A stretch of DNA of 64,000 bases, from NCBI GenBank assembly GCA_021234155.1, contig JAJEKV010000064.1, positions 5,518,001 to 5,582,000 on the forward strand. Direction: 5' to 3'. The DNA comes from Isoetes taiwanensis. Lineage: Eukaryota > Streptophyta > Lycopodiopsida > Isoetales > Isoetaceae. The notes beneath the pieces are model-generated. The model saw only the letters and a list, made by a program, of their open reading frames with translations, made no database searches and was not told the origin of the DNA. Of the stretch, positions 47,500-60,776 are shown piece after piece. Positions within the stretch are counted from its first letter, which is position 1. Each line of letters begins with the position of its first letter. Position numbers and translations under genes: made by a program.

Positions 47500-47976
47500 T
47501 TTTAAATTGACAAAACGGGTGCATTATATTTATTACTATCTTGTCATAATGTTGACATTTGTTGTGATACAAAGGTCACTTCCTCATTGATATTATGTTG
47601 ACTAAAAGTGTAGGAGGACTTTGCTATAATCTTGCCATAGATCGACACAAAAAAAGTACAATACAAGATTGACACAAAGGCCATTAAAATATCAACAATA
47701 TTGGTGACAATATATCAACACTAAATTGCTATAATAGGTGATACTTTAGCGTTGTTAATCTTAGTGTTGTAAACTTGTTGAAAAGTCTATTTGTGTCAAC
47801 ATTTATGACTACATTCTATGTCATAATCTTGATGCAATGCTTGTCACCCAAGTGACAAATGATGACGACAAGTATAGTGTCAAGTTTGTCACAAACTATA
47901 GGAGTATTGGAAGTTCCGTTTGTGTCAAGTTTTTTACGGCTATATTTGACAATAATAGTACCCTCCTCTTGTAGTG
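47500..47976 (-). repeat. CACTA right terminal and subterminal repeats
   Basis: Subterminal TTGTGTCAA/GTGACAA motifs, then TCCTCTTGTAGTG, the inverted counterpart of the left end. Confidence 0.85.
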
Positions 47977-48181
47977 ATTTTGCTATCTTGTAGGTTAAGG
48001 AGAAAAAAGAGTGACAAATTATATCCTCATCAAGGCAAGTAATGTGTTTTAAACGTTGGTCTTCTATTATTTGATTCTAACTTAGTTATGTTTATGTTTA
48101 GGTGTTTAAGGGTGAGAGAATTGTTTGAAGGGCAAGAGAAGAAAGTAGGTGAACCTGGAGTTTGTGAATATCTCTAACATC
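47977..48181. repeat. Tandem duplication copy 2, right part
   Basis: Starts with the ATT target-site duplication and matches 35849-36056, with small indels relative to copy 1. Confidence 0.92.
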
Positions 48182-51100
48182 CTCACATACCCAATTTTCT
48201 CTCAAAGTCATTAGGCATTAATCTATACTAGGAGCGTGTGCGGCGATGCTCTTCTGCATTATCTAACATGTGAAATGGGTATCATGTGTTGTAGGCGGAT
48301 TAAGACGTTGAAGATGTAATTGTATCCATAGCTTTTATGATTTAGAGTTTAGAGTTTAGGAATGCTGGGCATTAGCCATGGGTGTGGGGAATGGGTACAA
48401 TTAATGGAAGCATAGGGTGAAACAAAATGAGTGGATGCATATTAGATTTATACAGCACAATACAAAACTGCATCAGCTGCTATGCAACCAATCTCCCTCA
48501 ACATATTCATTGTTTGGATCGGTTGTTCCATGCACCCTTATCAACTTCATTGCCAAGCTCTGAAAGCAACTCACAAACTGGTTAAAGGTTTATGATCTTA
48601 TATGAACATCATAAATTTACAAATTCGTTGATGAGAATGATATAAACTTCTGATATGTATATGTTTCCGCTTCCATTCTTCTCGATAACAATCTGCCAAT
48701 GAATGTGGTATATTGGCCATTTCAATTGCTATAACCCAAAGAGGCATACTTTACAACTTGATAATTGTCTAGTACTTGAAGATTTCATTTTATACTACTT
48801 AAAGACTGACGTTTAATCAGATGAAGTCGAAAAGTACCAATTAGGGAATTACATATACTTTTTTCAACCATATTTACATTTGTAAAAATGAACAAACAAT
48901 ATTGTCCAAATTCATTTTAAAATTCACCTTAAAAAACAAAACGGTAGTTTTCACCTTATAAAATTTAAGCATTATAACCAGTGTTTCACCTTATAAAATA
49001 TACAAATTATATGATCAATCAAAATGTTGGCAACAAAGATTATGCCCTCGTTAGTCCCATCCATATGATAGGGTTAATATAGACCTAGTAACGCATGATT
49101 ATCTGAAAACAACTATCATCCATGAGAAAGAGCATTGGTGAAAATTTTGCCACCTGCAGGAGAACATAGTCATGGTCATCTCCAGAGTTCGCGAGAGTTT
49201 CATGAGAGATACCATCTTTCTTTGCATCCTAAGTCTGGTGAAAAGGAACTAAAAGCGACACTTCTTTAGCTTCTTTAGCTAATCTTTTTCTCGTCATATA
49301 TTTCAAAACTCCAATATCACACATTATATCTTGTTGACAAAGTATAAACTTGTCGAGCGAATGTGTAAACCATGAGATATTTCTAATGCCGAAGACAATA
49401 CATGGTCTCGGAAAATTAACGCCATAGTACACATGTGCACTGAATTTGAGGACGAATCTAGCAACTCCAAGGCATGTATCTCTCTAAGACTAACTCTGTA
49501 ATGCAATATGCTAATGGAACATGGCAAAGTTTAAATTGGGGAAAAGGGGCCAAGCATCACGCAAGGCAATAGGAATTATATGGTATAAGGAACAATTTAC
49601 ATGAGACAAACGTTGCAAGAAATGCTCAGTACTTTTAGATAAATAAATTGAAAATTTTGTTATTAGTTTTAAGTAGGCTTTTATATGCCTTATGCAAAGA
49701 AATAACTGGCTTTAAAGGTACTGCAAGGTCAAAATCCTTGTTCATCGAAACAAAGAAGTGACAACTCTCAAAAATGCATTCAGGAAAGTTGGGAAATGGG
49801 AGGAGGCAATTGTTACGTTTTAGGAAAGCATAAAGTATGCTGAGTCATTGGAAGTTTCACCATTGCAAACTCTTTGTGACCGTGTTGTATCAATCTTCCA
49901 AAAAATATTGAGTAACGCATCTGAGATGAGCTGCCAGCAGAATTCCTTTGGTACTTGATGTTGTCCTAAACTATGCAAGAGCATAGAGAAATAAATACAT
50001 GCAATAAAGTGCAATGTATTAAGCAGAAGAAATAGATCATTTACCTGTTCAAAATTATGCAAGAGCAAAGAGAATCAGTTTGTAGTCCTCCTTTCAAACC
50101 ATATGCACATAAGCCTTGGTTGGAACTTGCTTCAAAACCTCTTTATATTCTCAGATGGTGGAGTTAATGAGAACTTGAATTTGTAGAATGTCTGTGATCT
50201 AATGCTCCAAGACAATCCTTGAGTTTAGAACATAATGAAAAATCAATAAAACAAAATAGAGATTACCTATAAAAATTTCAGATTTCAAGTCCACACATAC
50301 CATCTAGGATTCTTTGGATATCCCAAATTCATTTTCCCTCAACATAAAATTGTGTATGTACTCCTGGCAATAGCCTCTGTAGAAGAACTTGGCAATAGCT
50401 TCTGTAGAAGATTTGTTATCGTACAGATGGCATAAGTAAACAGCAATGGTGATAAAAAATTATCACTTCCCTTAGGAATACATAAAAAGACCATGCACAT
50501 GCTTATGCTACTTACATTGCATAGGAAGAATGGAACAAAACTACCACGTTGGACCTCCCATGCCTGAAGAGATTGCTAGGCACAAAAACATTTTTGCTTT
50601 CAGCGCCAAATATTACATATCTCTCCATTCAAATAGTTGATCTAGTAGTGCATTGCTCTCATGCACTTGGAGAAATAGAGAACCACAGTAAAGAAACACA
50701 AATCTTTGATGCAAGACTATCTTACCATTTAGAATCACAGAAGACATGCAAGAAGAAGCAAAGACATTCTAAATTATTCAAAATTTACTTACATTAATGT
50801 CCTGTTGTAGTCCTATGCAAGGAGTACAAAGCTCTTGCATTTTCTAATATACAGGATATTATGCATTGTTGTTTTCTCTTTGTTATTTTGGACACCACCT
50901 CCACTCCAAGCATGCACTAACGGATCAAATAGGGTATAGAATAGCAAAGGACTTACATAATGAGGCTTATGTGCACATTGCAAACAAATCATTATGATTG
51001 CACACCTCTCGAGATAAGATGGTACAAAAAAACCGGCGTTGGTGTTCCTTTGAGAAAAGATCTGCTCAACCTTGTGAAGCCCCACATCAGCCTCAATCTA

Positions 51101-51220
51101 ACTCACATCCTAAGCCCGGCAAGAGACTGTGATGTTTGCTCCCCGCTTTGGAGGAGAAGAGCAACGATTCCAAGCCATGGAATAATTTAAGGGCTAAACT
51201 TAGCTATTTGGCGATTTTTA
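48182..51220. other. No gene seen
   Basis: AT-rich sequence. Open frames are short, lack recognisable domains, and no terminal repeats or RNA genes are evident. Confidence 0.45.
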
Positions 51221-51755
51221 GCACATTTTCAAAAAAATAATTGGCTAAAGTAAATGGAAAAAATTGGAAAAAATAGTAATTTTAGCTTAACTTTTCTGGA
51301 TCAGCACCAACCCTGGAGTTTTTTAATAACGCTAGAAAGTACGAGTGAAATTTTTGTAGTGTTTAGCTAAATCATAAAACTTTTAGAATGAATTTCGGGC
51401 TAGTTTAGCTAACATCATTCTAGTGAAAATATATGACTAGTAGTTTAGTTTCTAGCATTATGAATTAATTTGAGTCCTAGACTTTACTAAACATTATTTT
51501 AGAATGTTTTCACAAAGAAAATGACTAAAATAAGTGGAATATATTGAAAAAAAAATAGTAATTTGGTTTAATATTTTTAGTTGGCCCACACCATAGAAAT
51601 TTTTTGGGATGATGTTTGGCAACGCTAGAAAGTATGAGAGGAAAAATGTATAGAGTTTAGCTAAGCCACGAGAAAGTTTTGGGATTAATATCGAAAGCAA
51701 GTTTATGAAGTCATTCGCTAATAAGAAATATCACGACTAGTAATTTATTCTCTGC
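51221..51755. repeat. Diverged tandem duplication, about 270-bp unit
   Basis: The first unit (about 51221-51470) and second (about 51481-51755) share ordered blocks such as AATAGTAATTT, AACGCTAGAAAGTA, TTTAGCTAA and GACTAGTA(G/A)TTTA. Identity is moderate. Confidence 0.6.
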
Positions 51756-52758
51756 ACGTAGCTTTTGCTTTTAAGGTGAGATACATGCCAAAAGCTCAAA
51801 GCCGAAGGTAAAAGCTATTGGATAAGGCCTCACATCCAAATTTGAAGACCTCCAATATCACTAAGAAACAAAAATCACCGAATGCAAGAATGGCAGAGAG
51901 TAGGCACCAATGCCTTTAGAGTTCACCTTCCGTTGAAGCCACCACGCTTGAAAAATGGAAAGGAGGTAACAAATGCAATGCATAAATGGTGTTACCTTCC
52001 AAGAACACTCCGTAGAAGAGAATGACCTTTTCCGTAAGGTTGAATCCTAAAACAAAACCACTAAGAATTAGTTCTAGCAACAGAGCATCTGATTTTTGTT
52101 CTACTCACAAGATGAGGATCTGCAAATCAATCCATCCACGCCAATTCAGAAGCCAAAGTGAGATGGAGCAAATATCATAGAGCAAGACGTTACCTCGAAC
52201 CTTGAATGCACCTGACATGTCCGACTCCAAATCCACACAATAGCTTGATAGGCATCTTATTTTCGAGAGGCATTGAGCGAAAACCAAACATTGTTTGCTT
52301 TATGATCATGTGAACCCAAGGATGCCAGATTTTTCCATTAGATTGTAGCTTTGCCGCATGTCATCTCCATTTGTATATACATTTTGCACAAACCAAATCT
52401 TATCAACCTAGTTATAGCCGAGCTTCAACATTTACTACGTGTCGCCCTTCTTGAGATCCAACTTGCATGCCAAAGTACTTCTTTACTAAAGAAAACTGGA
52501 AGCTTCTCATCCCCAGAGCATATCGCCAATGCGCCAAAACCATCCCGCGACCGCCATAGCCATGCCACAATACCTCAATCCTCTATTACGAAAATGCAAA
52601 ACTCCTCTACATGAGAATTCAAAATTGGCATTGAATGCGTAACCCGCCCCCAGAAGGGCGAAGAACGCCAGATAAGCATCTTGATGATGGGCGTTCCTTT
52701 GAACGGAACCCAACATGCTCCCAAATAAAAAAGAAGATGGTCAAGAAGACTAGGGCTA
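51756..52758. other. No gene seen
   Basis: Minus-strand open frames around 52,500-52,720 vaguely resemble eroded retroelement coding sequence, but no motif is specific enough to name. Confidence 0.35.
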
Positions 52759-52770
52759 GTGGTGATTATG

Positions 52771-53215
52771 ACAAGGTTTAAAAAGAAAGCACCTCTAATC
52801 AATTTTTTTGATGAGAAAGAAATCTTATCTGATATTTATCATCAAATTACATATGCATCAGAATGTATTAAAAGGTTGGAATACTATAGTTTAACTAGAT
52901 TTGGGTTCATGGGTGTAAAGGAGATGCACGATGTTAAGGATTGTGATCGTAGTAGAAACAAATGAAGAGGTTGAACTTGTGAAATATGGTAAGTGGATCA
53001 ACAAAAATTAATTGTCAACGGATACAAAAGTGGATGATCGCCATTTTGTAATAAGGCTATCCAGACTTGTGAAAAACATTTCATCCTTGCATATAAACAA
53101 TGCATTTGTCATTTACCTGCAAAGGAAAGGGACTCAGAACCAAGGCCATTGCTTCTTCAACCAATATGAAAGGACTGAAGCATAATAAGGTTTTGATTAC
53201 CTGTTATTTGTTTCA
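52771..53215 (+). pseudogene. Second Crypton-type recombinase fragment
   Basis: Reads FDEKEILSDIYHQITYA, then YYSLTRFGFMGVKEMHDV. This lines up block for block with ANEVALLADMDHQVTYA and YYCVGRFAIRGQNELYQL of the 24-26 kb gene. After a frame change, LRIVIVVETNEEVELVKYGK matches the following strand region. Divergence is high and stops interrupt it, so this is an old relative and not a recent duplicate. In the box I region the catalytic Arg position reads M. Confidence 0.6.
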
Positions 53216-53636
53216 TTAGTACTTGTTTTGATATTTTTGTTTGTTAGATTCTTTTATGTTGACATTAGTTGATTGAAATTCCCTATCAAAGTAGAAGACG
53301 ATGGTTTGCTCCGAAGCCCGTAAATAAAAGATCTGCAATAAATCTAGTAGGTGTCCTTGGTATCTGATTGGTTGTTGCAGAATATGTACCTCGGCTCCAG
53401 ATAAATAAATATTGTAGAACATAGGTCTGTACCAGCATATGAACAATAAGTTAAATCTGCTTTAGCATTCTTTTTAATCCTTTTTTCTATGGTACTAGAT
53501 TTGTTCGTATATATAAAGGTGCACTTTCTAGTATGCACTTTCATATTTATTTTAATCTTATTATTATTTGTCTTGCATTTAAATTGTTCTTTGAAAAGCA
53601 TCTTCGTGAATCATCTAGTAGTATCTTGGTTGAAGT

Positions 53637-53909
53637 ATGTATGAATGTAACCAAAGCTCCAGCTATATTTCTACATATGTCGAGCTTGATGGTAAAAGAA
53701 AATCACTTATTGTTGCAAAAAAATCTAACATAAATTTAGTAGCTATTGTAACTGCACTTACTTCTGATTCAATAATTCATTGCGTAGATAATATTGGCCA
53801 ATTACTTCCACGCCCAAGTTTTGAGGCAGATGAAGATTATGATGGTCCATTCTATAGAGAAATTGTCAAAAGCTTTTCTCGATATGGTGAGGGTAATTGG
53901 AAGGCTTAA
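53637..53909 (+). CDS. Hypothetical 90-aa ORF
   Basis: Starts at an ATG; contains STYVELDGKRKSLIVAKKSN and an acidic segment EADEDYDGPFYREIVKSF. No family recognised. It lies 420 bp downstream of the recombinase fragment and could be another remnant of the same element. Confidence 0.25.
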   Translation: MYECNQSSSYISTYVELDGKRKSLIVAKKSNINLVAIVTALTSDSIIHCVDNIGQLLPRPSFEADEDYDGPFYREIVKSFSRYGEGNWKA

Positions 53910-55398
53910 TGGGCCAATTGTTAATTGTCAAGGTGGTTTAAGAATTGTACCTTCAACTTTGGTATTAATATTAATTGTCATGAACCTACACAAAAAATGG
54001 AAGATACTTGGAAAATATGTGAGAAATATGCAAAAGAATACATTGGAAAACTGATGTACTTGATACAATAGTGCAGAATATAAGAGCTTGAGCTAGATTT
54101 TGACAAGAAATGAGGTGCCTCTATATATGTCTAGATCAATGGTCATGATCGGCGTCACTCCAACATATGAGATTGCACCAAATGTCGCATATGCATATAG
54201 GTATGGAATGTTTTCAAAACCTTTTTGAAAACAACTATCCATATGAGGAAGATGCAAGAGGATATCTTCAAGAAATACTGGTAGTCAATTGACAAAGGCA
54301 TATAGCTTGCAACTAGAAAAGTTTCCAATTCAAACCCCTCACATGCAACTACCTTTTGCATCCTGCTTGAGGACCATTTTGTAAGTTCAAATAAATACTC
54401 ATATGGTTGTCACACCATCCTCTCTTAGTAATGCGGCGATGAGTTTTTGGAATTGGGGCGAAGTATTTAGACTTGGCTTATCCGAAAGTAACGCCAATGG
54501 AACTCCCCATTTTTAAGGAGCATTAGTCACATTCTCTGCAGGTTCGTTCGGTTTGGTCACTTGAAGAATATCCTTCCCAATCGATGAAAGTAATACAATC
54601 AGCGGCAGAAGAAACGCATTGGGACAAGGCATTAGACTTTTCTTGAGGGATCCAAAACGATACTTGATTACAAAATCAAGGAGAGATAATACTGAGTATG
54701 CTACCATGCACAAGCATGTTGAGTACCGAAAGCCCTGAAAATATTCCAGATTTAGATGATCGGTATAAATCTGTGACCTTATGAGGGATTCTTCAAGAAA
54801 ACCAATCCTCGAAAAGAATCAACTATCACCAAAAAGTTCCTTGTTATAAATTGAATAATTGATTTGGCTGACCTAGAAGTTTGAGATTGATAGGCAATGC
54901 GGCTGCAATTCATAATCATCCCTCTCTGCAATAAGATAACGCCAAGAGAAAAAATTAGAGGCATCTGCTCGGCGATATATGGATGCAAAAGAATAGATTC
55001 AAATGACATGTAATAGGTTATTGGGTAAGAAATTAACATAAGTATTGACCTTCTAAGGAATAATAACATGGAATTATAGTTGTAGATGTCGGTTTTCTAA
55101 AGTAAAGTGGTGGACCAAAGAAGTAGGGCTTCTCTCTAAAGATAGGGAAGAGATTTGAGTAGAGAATAGCATAAGATATTGATCATCCCAGAGAAGATAT
55201 TCTTTCTACCTTGGACCTTTAAGTTGGAAATAGATTTAATATCTAGATATGTTCTAATTTTAGAAAAGGCAAATAGTATAACAAAGAAAAATGTTGAAAT
55301 ATCATAACCGGCAAGCAATCATTAGAATGGAGTGATACTTGAGTATTACGGAAAGCTCTGGAGTCTAGTTTCTAATTGAGTTGGCAAATCCCGTAACT
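53910..55398. other. No gene seen
   Basis: AT-rich, with only short open frames and no repeat structure recognised. Confidence 0.45.
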
Positions 55399-56232
55399 TT
55401 TTTTTTTGAAGAGTATACTATTATTATTATAGGATGGTACAATATACAAGTGAGTCCCCTAATAGGACGTATAAGAGGTTACATCATAATTGCTTGACCA
55501 TTGAGCCTTAGGTGTATGTACTCTGGAAACACTTTCTCTTCTTCCCACATGTAGATACTATAGGGAAATATCACCATCTTCTCCCAGGCCCAGTGTTCTA
55601 TAGGATAGGCATATGCGTTCCACACACCATAAGCTAAAGGACCGAAGTTTCTTAGTTACCAAAGAGTACGTTCCCCATTATCAAGTGGACCCTCATCTTG
55701 TGACCATGACATTTGAAGTAGCTATAAAATCCCCGCAATTTGCCAACCCCGTCCGTATCTTTATTGTATGCCACCCACATCTTTCTATGGTGGGATAAGG
55801 CCATAAGAGCCACTTCCATGTTGAAGATGTTCTTTAACTTAGTTATTTGAAGTTATCACGCCCCCTAATGCCACATCACATCGGTGTCTCCATATCACCC
55901 AAAGTGCCACATTTACCATGGAGGCGGTAGAATGATGCGACGACTGCCTTCGATAAGTAGTTCGCCGGCCAGCAAGATGAACCAAATCAATCCCTAGAAT
56001 CGGGAGACCCAAACACCCCATTCATGGATCATGGGACAAAAAAAGATGCTCGAGAGATTCCGAGTGGCATCCCGCAGGGCACATATCATCGGGCCACAAT
56101 CCCTTTATTTAAGAAACACTTCTTTAGTAATCGGTGACCCCCTTGAAGGCAGATCCACCTAAAGAATTGAAGCTTCTTAGAGCAGATAGATTTCCAAGAG
56201 TTAGCTAGAAGAGACTTAGCGAACTATTGTTT
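55399..56232 (-). mobile_element. LINE 3' fragment with zf-RVT region and poly(A)
   Basis: On the minus strand about 56,220-56,090 reads LLANSWKSICSKKLQFFRWI then LLKKCFLNKGIVAR, followed in a shifted frame by CPAGCHSESLEHLF and further on VNVALWVIWRHRCDVALGGV. This is the zf-RVT zinc region and C-terminal tail of plant LINE ORF2. The element ends at a minus-strand run of 10 A's (55399-55408) after ATAATAATAATAG. It is 5'-truncated near 56,232 and full of stops. Its CTTCAAAA 3' end resembles that of the retroposon at 34.8-35.1 kb. Confidence 0.78.
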
Positions 56233-57219
56233 TATTACCCCCCCTCATTTACGCTATTAATGGAGTTCGACACCACACAAGGCAATTTATAAATCCCTAC
56301 AACAATTGTACTTTTTCTTTTCCTCGCACACCACCATGCCTCTTCGTAGACCCGCACACCCGCAGCTTTTTGACATTTCTCAGATCTCTTGCGGCACCTT
56401 TCTATCTCCTTCCCCACTGTATAACTTACGGTTAAGAAGATATCACAAAAAAGGTGGACATGGGTCAAATAAGACTACTTCAAGATCCTTTGGTGGGTTA
56501 ACCGGAGCCAAGCCTGGGATTCGTGGATGGCTTGTATTGATTTACTTGTTGAGTCTTTGAAAATTCTATTTTAACCCAAGTTTTAATGTTTCTTTCTAGA
56601 TTTTTCATATGGTGTGTGTTTTCTTTTAGATTATACCTCGTTGAAGTGCTTTTCCGTTTTCCTTAAAATTCATGTTTTGTTGTTGTGATTTGTATGCCCA
56701 TAAAAGGAATAATTGTAATGAGATAAGAATTAATTGTTTAAACGAACCCCCCTTTATGCGATCTTTGGATCGATGCCGATCCGAAGAACGCCGAGCATAC
56801 CGGGTGATTGGTATGTAAGCGTATATTGCATCAAGAAGATATGCGGAGGACCGTGGTGTGAGGGATTGATCATCCCCGGATAATATTAACTCCATGAAGT
56901 CGTGTTGTGATGATGTGTTTGTTTCTTCCCTTGCTTGGTGAAGAAGGTGATGGTTACCCATTTAATCCTTCCTTGGACAAACCCCATCTCTCATTTCTTA
57001 TTTTTACTGAGATAGAGTTGATACAAAGCGAGGGAGGCGGGGAGATAGCAAAAAATGTCAAGCATAGATCTTATATAGTTTGAAATGGCCACGGGTATTG
57101 GGTTAAAGATCATTGTTACTGAAGTTCCCGTGACAAATGAAAGATATTTATTATTTGAGTCCCAATAATTTTTTCCTTGTTTGATTTCAACTACTAAACG
57201 CGCGAGGAGCGTTTCATTT
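56233..57219 (+). other. Probable LTR and flank
   Basis: The sequence ends with CA at 57215-57216 just before a primer-binding site, so the right part of this interval is probably a 5' LTR. Its left end could not be fixed, because no partner LTR is present. Confidence 0.4.
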
Positions 57220-57231
57220 TGGTATCAGAGC
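57220..57231 (+). promoter_or_regulatory. Primer-binding site of a truncated LTR retrotransposon
   Basis: TGGTATCAGAGC, complementary to initiator tRNA-Met, preceded by CATTT. The internal region after it runs about 500 bp without recognisable gag before the CACTA copy begins. Confidence 0.75.
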
Positions 57232-57773
57232 TAGAGTTCCTGATCATAACCATTATTGGTCATTGGGCCAAAGAAAGTTGGTTATCGGGCCATGACAATG
57301 AGAAGTCATTAATATTGGAGTTATGGAAACCAAGAAGGAAGAAACTTCTTGGGGAAGTTATGTGGCCTAGAGATATCTAGCCTTGAAAAAGGGAGAGTTT
57401 AAATTTAGTTTCTATGTCCCAAACCTAGTTCATGAACTTGACATTAGGAATAGTTCAAGTTAATTTATCGTAATGGTAAGGTTAGCTAGGTCAATCAAGA
57501 CAGTCCAAAAAAAAGCATTACATGTGAATATCTCCGATAATATAAAAAAAAAGAATCAATGTAAGGCTTAGAATGAATAATTTTATTGAATATGTTTGGA
57601 CTTGACTTGCATATGTGGGCCGATTCCTAGCTTGGTTAAGGTGTAATTCCCCCATTGTTTGTTAGAAATCTAACAAACTTGCTAAAAGGTAACTTAAGAT
57701 TATCCCCGAAGGAGGAGATGATAATGCGACGACGGTTTCATAAGAAACGGAAAGCATATAAATCAAAAGTACA

Positions 57774-60487
57774 CGAAGAAACTTGTATTGCCAATCAATG
57801 GAGTTTAATCCAATGAAATTTGCCTTTTAGTAAATGCCTTTTGCATAAAGAATCCACATATCAGTTAGTTAATGTATCTTTGATATCCTTTGTTTACCTC
57901 AAACTTGTTTTTCCCTAAACCCATGCAACCTGTTTCCATGTGAGGGTTTTCCGCCTTTCTTCTCAATCGGCCAATATTTCTTTTTATTTTTTGCTCTTCG
58001 GATCCATCCTAGCGACCAATGTTTCCCGCTCTCTGTTATATCTTTTGCCAAAGAGAATGTGTCGCGACATTTTTGAAGATGTGCATGGGATCAAAATGGT
58101 GCACCAACTCCAAGTCACTCCAATAATCCAACCTATAGAATATGGATAACCTCTTCATTCCTTGGCCGGAAGATTTGCATTTGCATCTTCATAACTAGTC
58201 AAGTAATTCACATTGGGATTCATCTCCTTCCAAGCATCCAACCAATCCTTAGGTGTCCATCTCGTTGGCTTCGTGGTCTCATCGGATCCACGTGTAGGAT
58301 GGCCCTCTGCCAAGTACTTTTTATGTCCAACATATATTTGCTTCTTCAGATGTTTTGACCTATAAGATGTTAAGCTAGTCCCACAAGAAGGACATCCATA
58401 TGCACCACTTGTTTGTAGACCTACAATCTCAACAAAAGGTTAATTCAAATAACATCTAAGGTTTTTTACGATTTTGCATTATAGTACATCATACCTGAAG
58501 CTTCTGTAAAACCTGGATAGTCATGAAGAGTAAAGCATAGCATCCCATGGAACGTAAAGTCATGTGGAGTTTTAGAAATGTCATACATATGTACTCCCTT
58601 CCATAGAATCTCAAGTTCTTCCACCAAAGGTTCTAAGTAGACATCCATGTTTTTTACTTTATATTTTCCTGCAATATCCCATTCCATACTTAATACAAGC
58701 AATAAAAACTAAGTTTTACATACACATACATACCTGGAATAATCAAAGTCAACATGATATGGCCAGGTTTTGTAGCCATCCATGGTGGAATGTTATAATT
58801 TATAATTGCCACGAGCCACCTGAGTATCTTGAGGATGACATAGATCCCCATGGGCAAACACCATCAATCCCTAGCCCAAGTCTAACGTTAAGGGGTTCCA
58901 ATGCAAATATAGGCCACTTTTCCTCTATCGCTTCCACAAAGCCCCATCTGCGGGGGTTCTCATCATCCATCTCTACTTCGATGTCGTGCATGATAGTCCA
59001 TGAAATCACGTGGTGGGCGATCGGAAAATATGTCGAAGTCGAGGGATTATAGGCATATGGCGTAATACCTTTAAATGCCACTTTTGTCTTTTTCGCCTTC
59101 CTGAAGTAGCTTCCTTACACTTCGGACATGATTGATCATTTGCATAGTCTTTGAGAAATAGAATACAATCATTAACACATGCATGCACGACGTTATACTC
59201 TAGTCCAAATGAACGCAATAGCTCCCTAGCCTCCCTCCTAGATTTTGGAAGACAATGCCCATCCGGTAATATTCTATCAAGCAAACTATAGAAAAGGCAA
59301 ATAAGCATATAGAAATAAACTTCTATTAATGCTCCAATGACTTGCATTTACATACACGAAAAGTTCGAAACACTATTGTTGCTCCAACCAACTTTGTGTT
59401 GGAGATTGAGAATAAGCATGCAAGCGGCAAGGAGAAACACGAAATGGAAAACAAGGCGTGCTTGCCTCATTGTGAAGATATGTTGCTTTCTCCCTCAGGC
59501 GAGTTATCATCTTTGTTACTCATTATTCTCACCATCATCACTTTTAGCCACCATTGGTTTGTTCATTTATCGGAAAGAAATTTGTGATGGTATCATGAAT
59601 CACATCCTCACCCGCGAAAGCACTGTGTGAGCCAGACACTTCATCTGAGGACTACATGGACCAAATAGAATACAATTAGAAGTAAATAACAAAACAAGCA
59701 AATATATTAAAAAGATAATTCATAAATGGCAAAGGCAAATAATGGAACATAACCAAGAATTGAAGTTTTAAACAGTACAAAAAATATTTTGTTTACTATA
59801 TATGCACTTACAATAGATAAAAAAACTTATGGAACCCTGAATGAAAACATTGCTCCCTAGAATAAAGCAACTCTATCGGATCATTCTTGCATGATATTAT
59901 AATGGTCTAGGGTTATATTATTGATGACTCAATATTACCGACATGGTTTAGTATAAGAAATCATAGAAAACGACTCTAAACTCTATACTAGACGTTTATA
60001 ATTCATCGAAACCCACAATATCCCACAATATCGACACCCACAAAAATATGTAAAAGTGATAACGAAGGCAAAAAGACGATTCCTAAGTGGCAACACCAAA
60101 TGAGCAGATAACCAAACATGGGTGTACACATAAATAAAACTAATAGTAAAAATAATTTTTTTTGATGTAGGACACACTTACAATATTTGCTTCATGTTCG
60201 AGGTCATTTTCTTCATCAGGTTGCAAAGGTCGACTTCGAGATACACCAAACTCTGCTTCATGCTGTTGTCGAACGCGATAGGAAAGACTAGTCCTGCCAT
60301 TACATTTGTTGCACCAACAACTGCGCCGATGGAGGTAGAAGGCTTCAGTCGGGTCTCTCCTAGCTTTTTTTCTCTGTCTTTGACGAGATACTGAAGATGA
60401 ATTTGATGAGGGCGAAGAAGAAGATGACTTGCGGCGTGGCAAGCAATCATCCCCACTATTATAGCTGCTACTCTCAGACACTGACAT
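57774..60487 (-). pseudogene. TNP2 transposase, exons 1-5 only
   Basis: Exon 1 60487-60182 is open (102 codons, few substitutions). Exon 2 starts at 59651 but its donor near 59,355 is altered. Exon 3 (about 59,290-58,736) carries frameshifts after the CPKC motif. Exon 4 (58,668-58,495) is identical to the intact copy. Exon 5 (58,420-57,774) has several indels in its 3' half. Lacks the DUF4218- and DUF4216-like exons. Confidence 0.88.
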
Positions 60488-60776
60488 ATTTAGAGCATTT
60501 GTATGTTCAACATATGATGGATCTACATATAAAACCGCAAAACATTTGAGTTTTTGAAAAAATTCATCCAGGCAAGTTAAAACTACAAGCCAGTGCATTT
60601 GCATTCCCTATTGAAGATAAAATAGGCAGTACATATTCAACTTTAACCTTTTTCTTATGACTATTGCAACCTAAAATATATGACATTAACTATTTTCTTA
60701 TGACCTAGGACCCATGCAACAGAAAATATATGCAATGACTAGTTCGATCAAACCAACAAAATTTACCGCGTAACAA

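Larger units (their letters stand above)
36170..47976 (-). mobile_element. Complete autonomous CACTA (En/Spm-type) transposon
   Basis: 11,807 bp. The left end begins CACTACAAGAGGA and the right end is TCCTCTTGTAGTG, a 13-bp perfect terminal inverted repeat. The 3-bp TSD ATT is at 36167-36169 and 47977-47979. Both ends carry many short subterminal motifs of the type TTGTGTCAA/TGACACAA within about 450 bp, the usual transposase-binding architecture of CACTA elements. Inside are an 8-exon TNP2 transposase on the minus strand and divergent plus-strand accessory genes. The identity of the excision site is confirmed by the empty tandem copy at 35736-36056. Confidence 0.96.
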
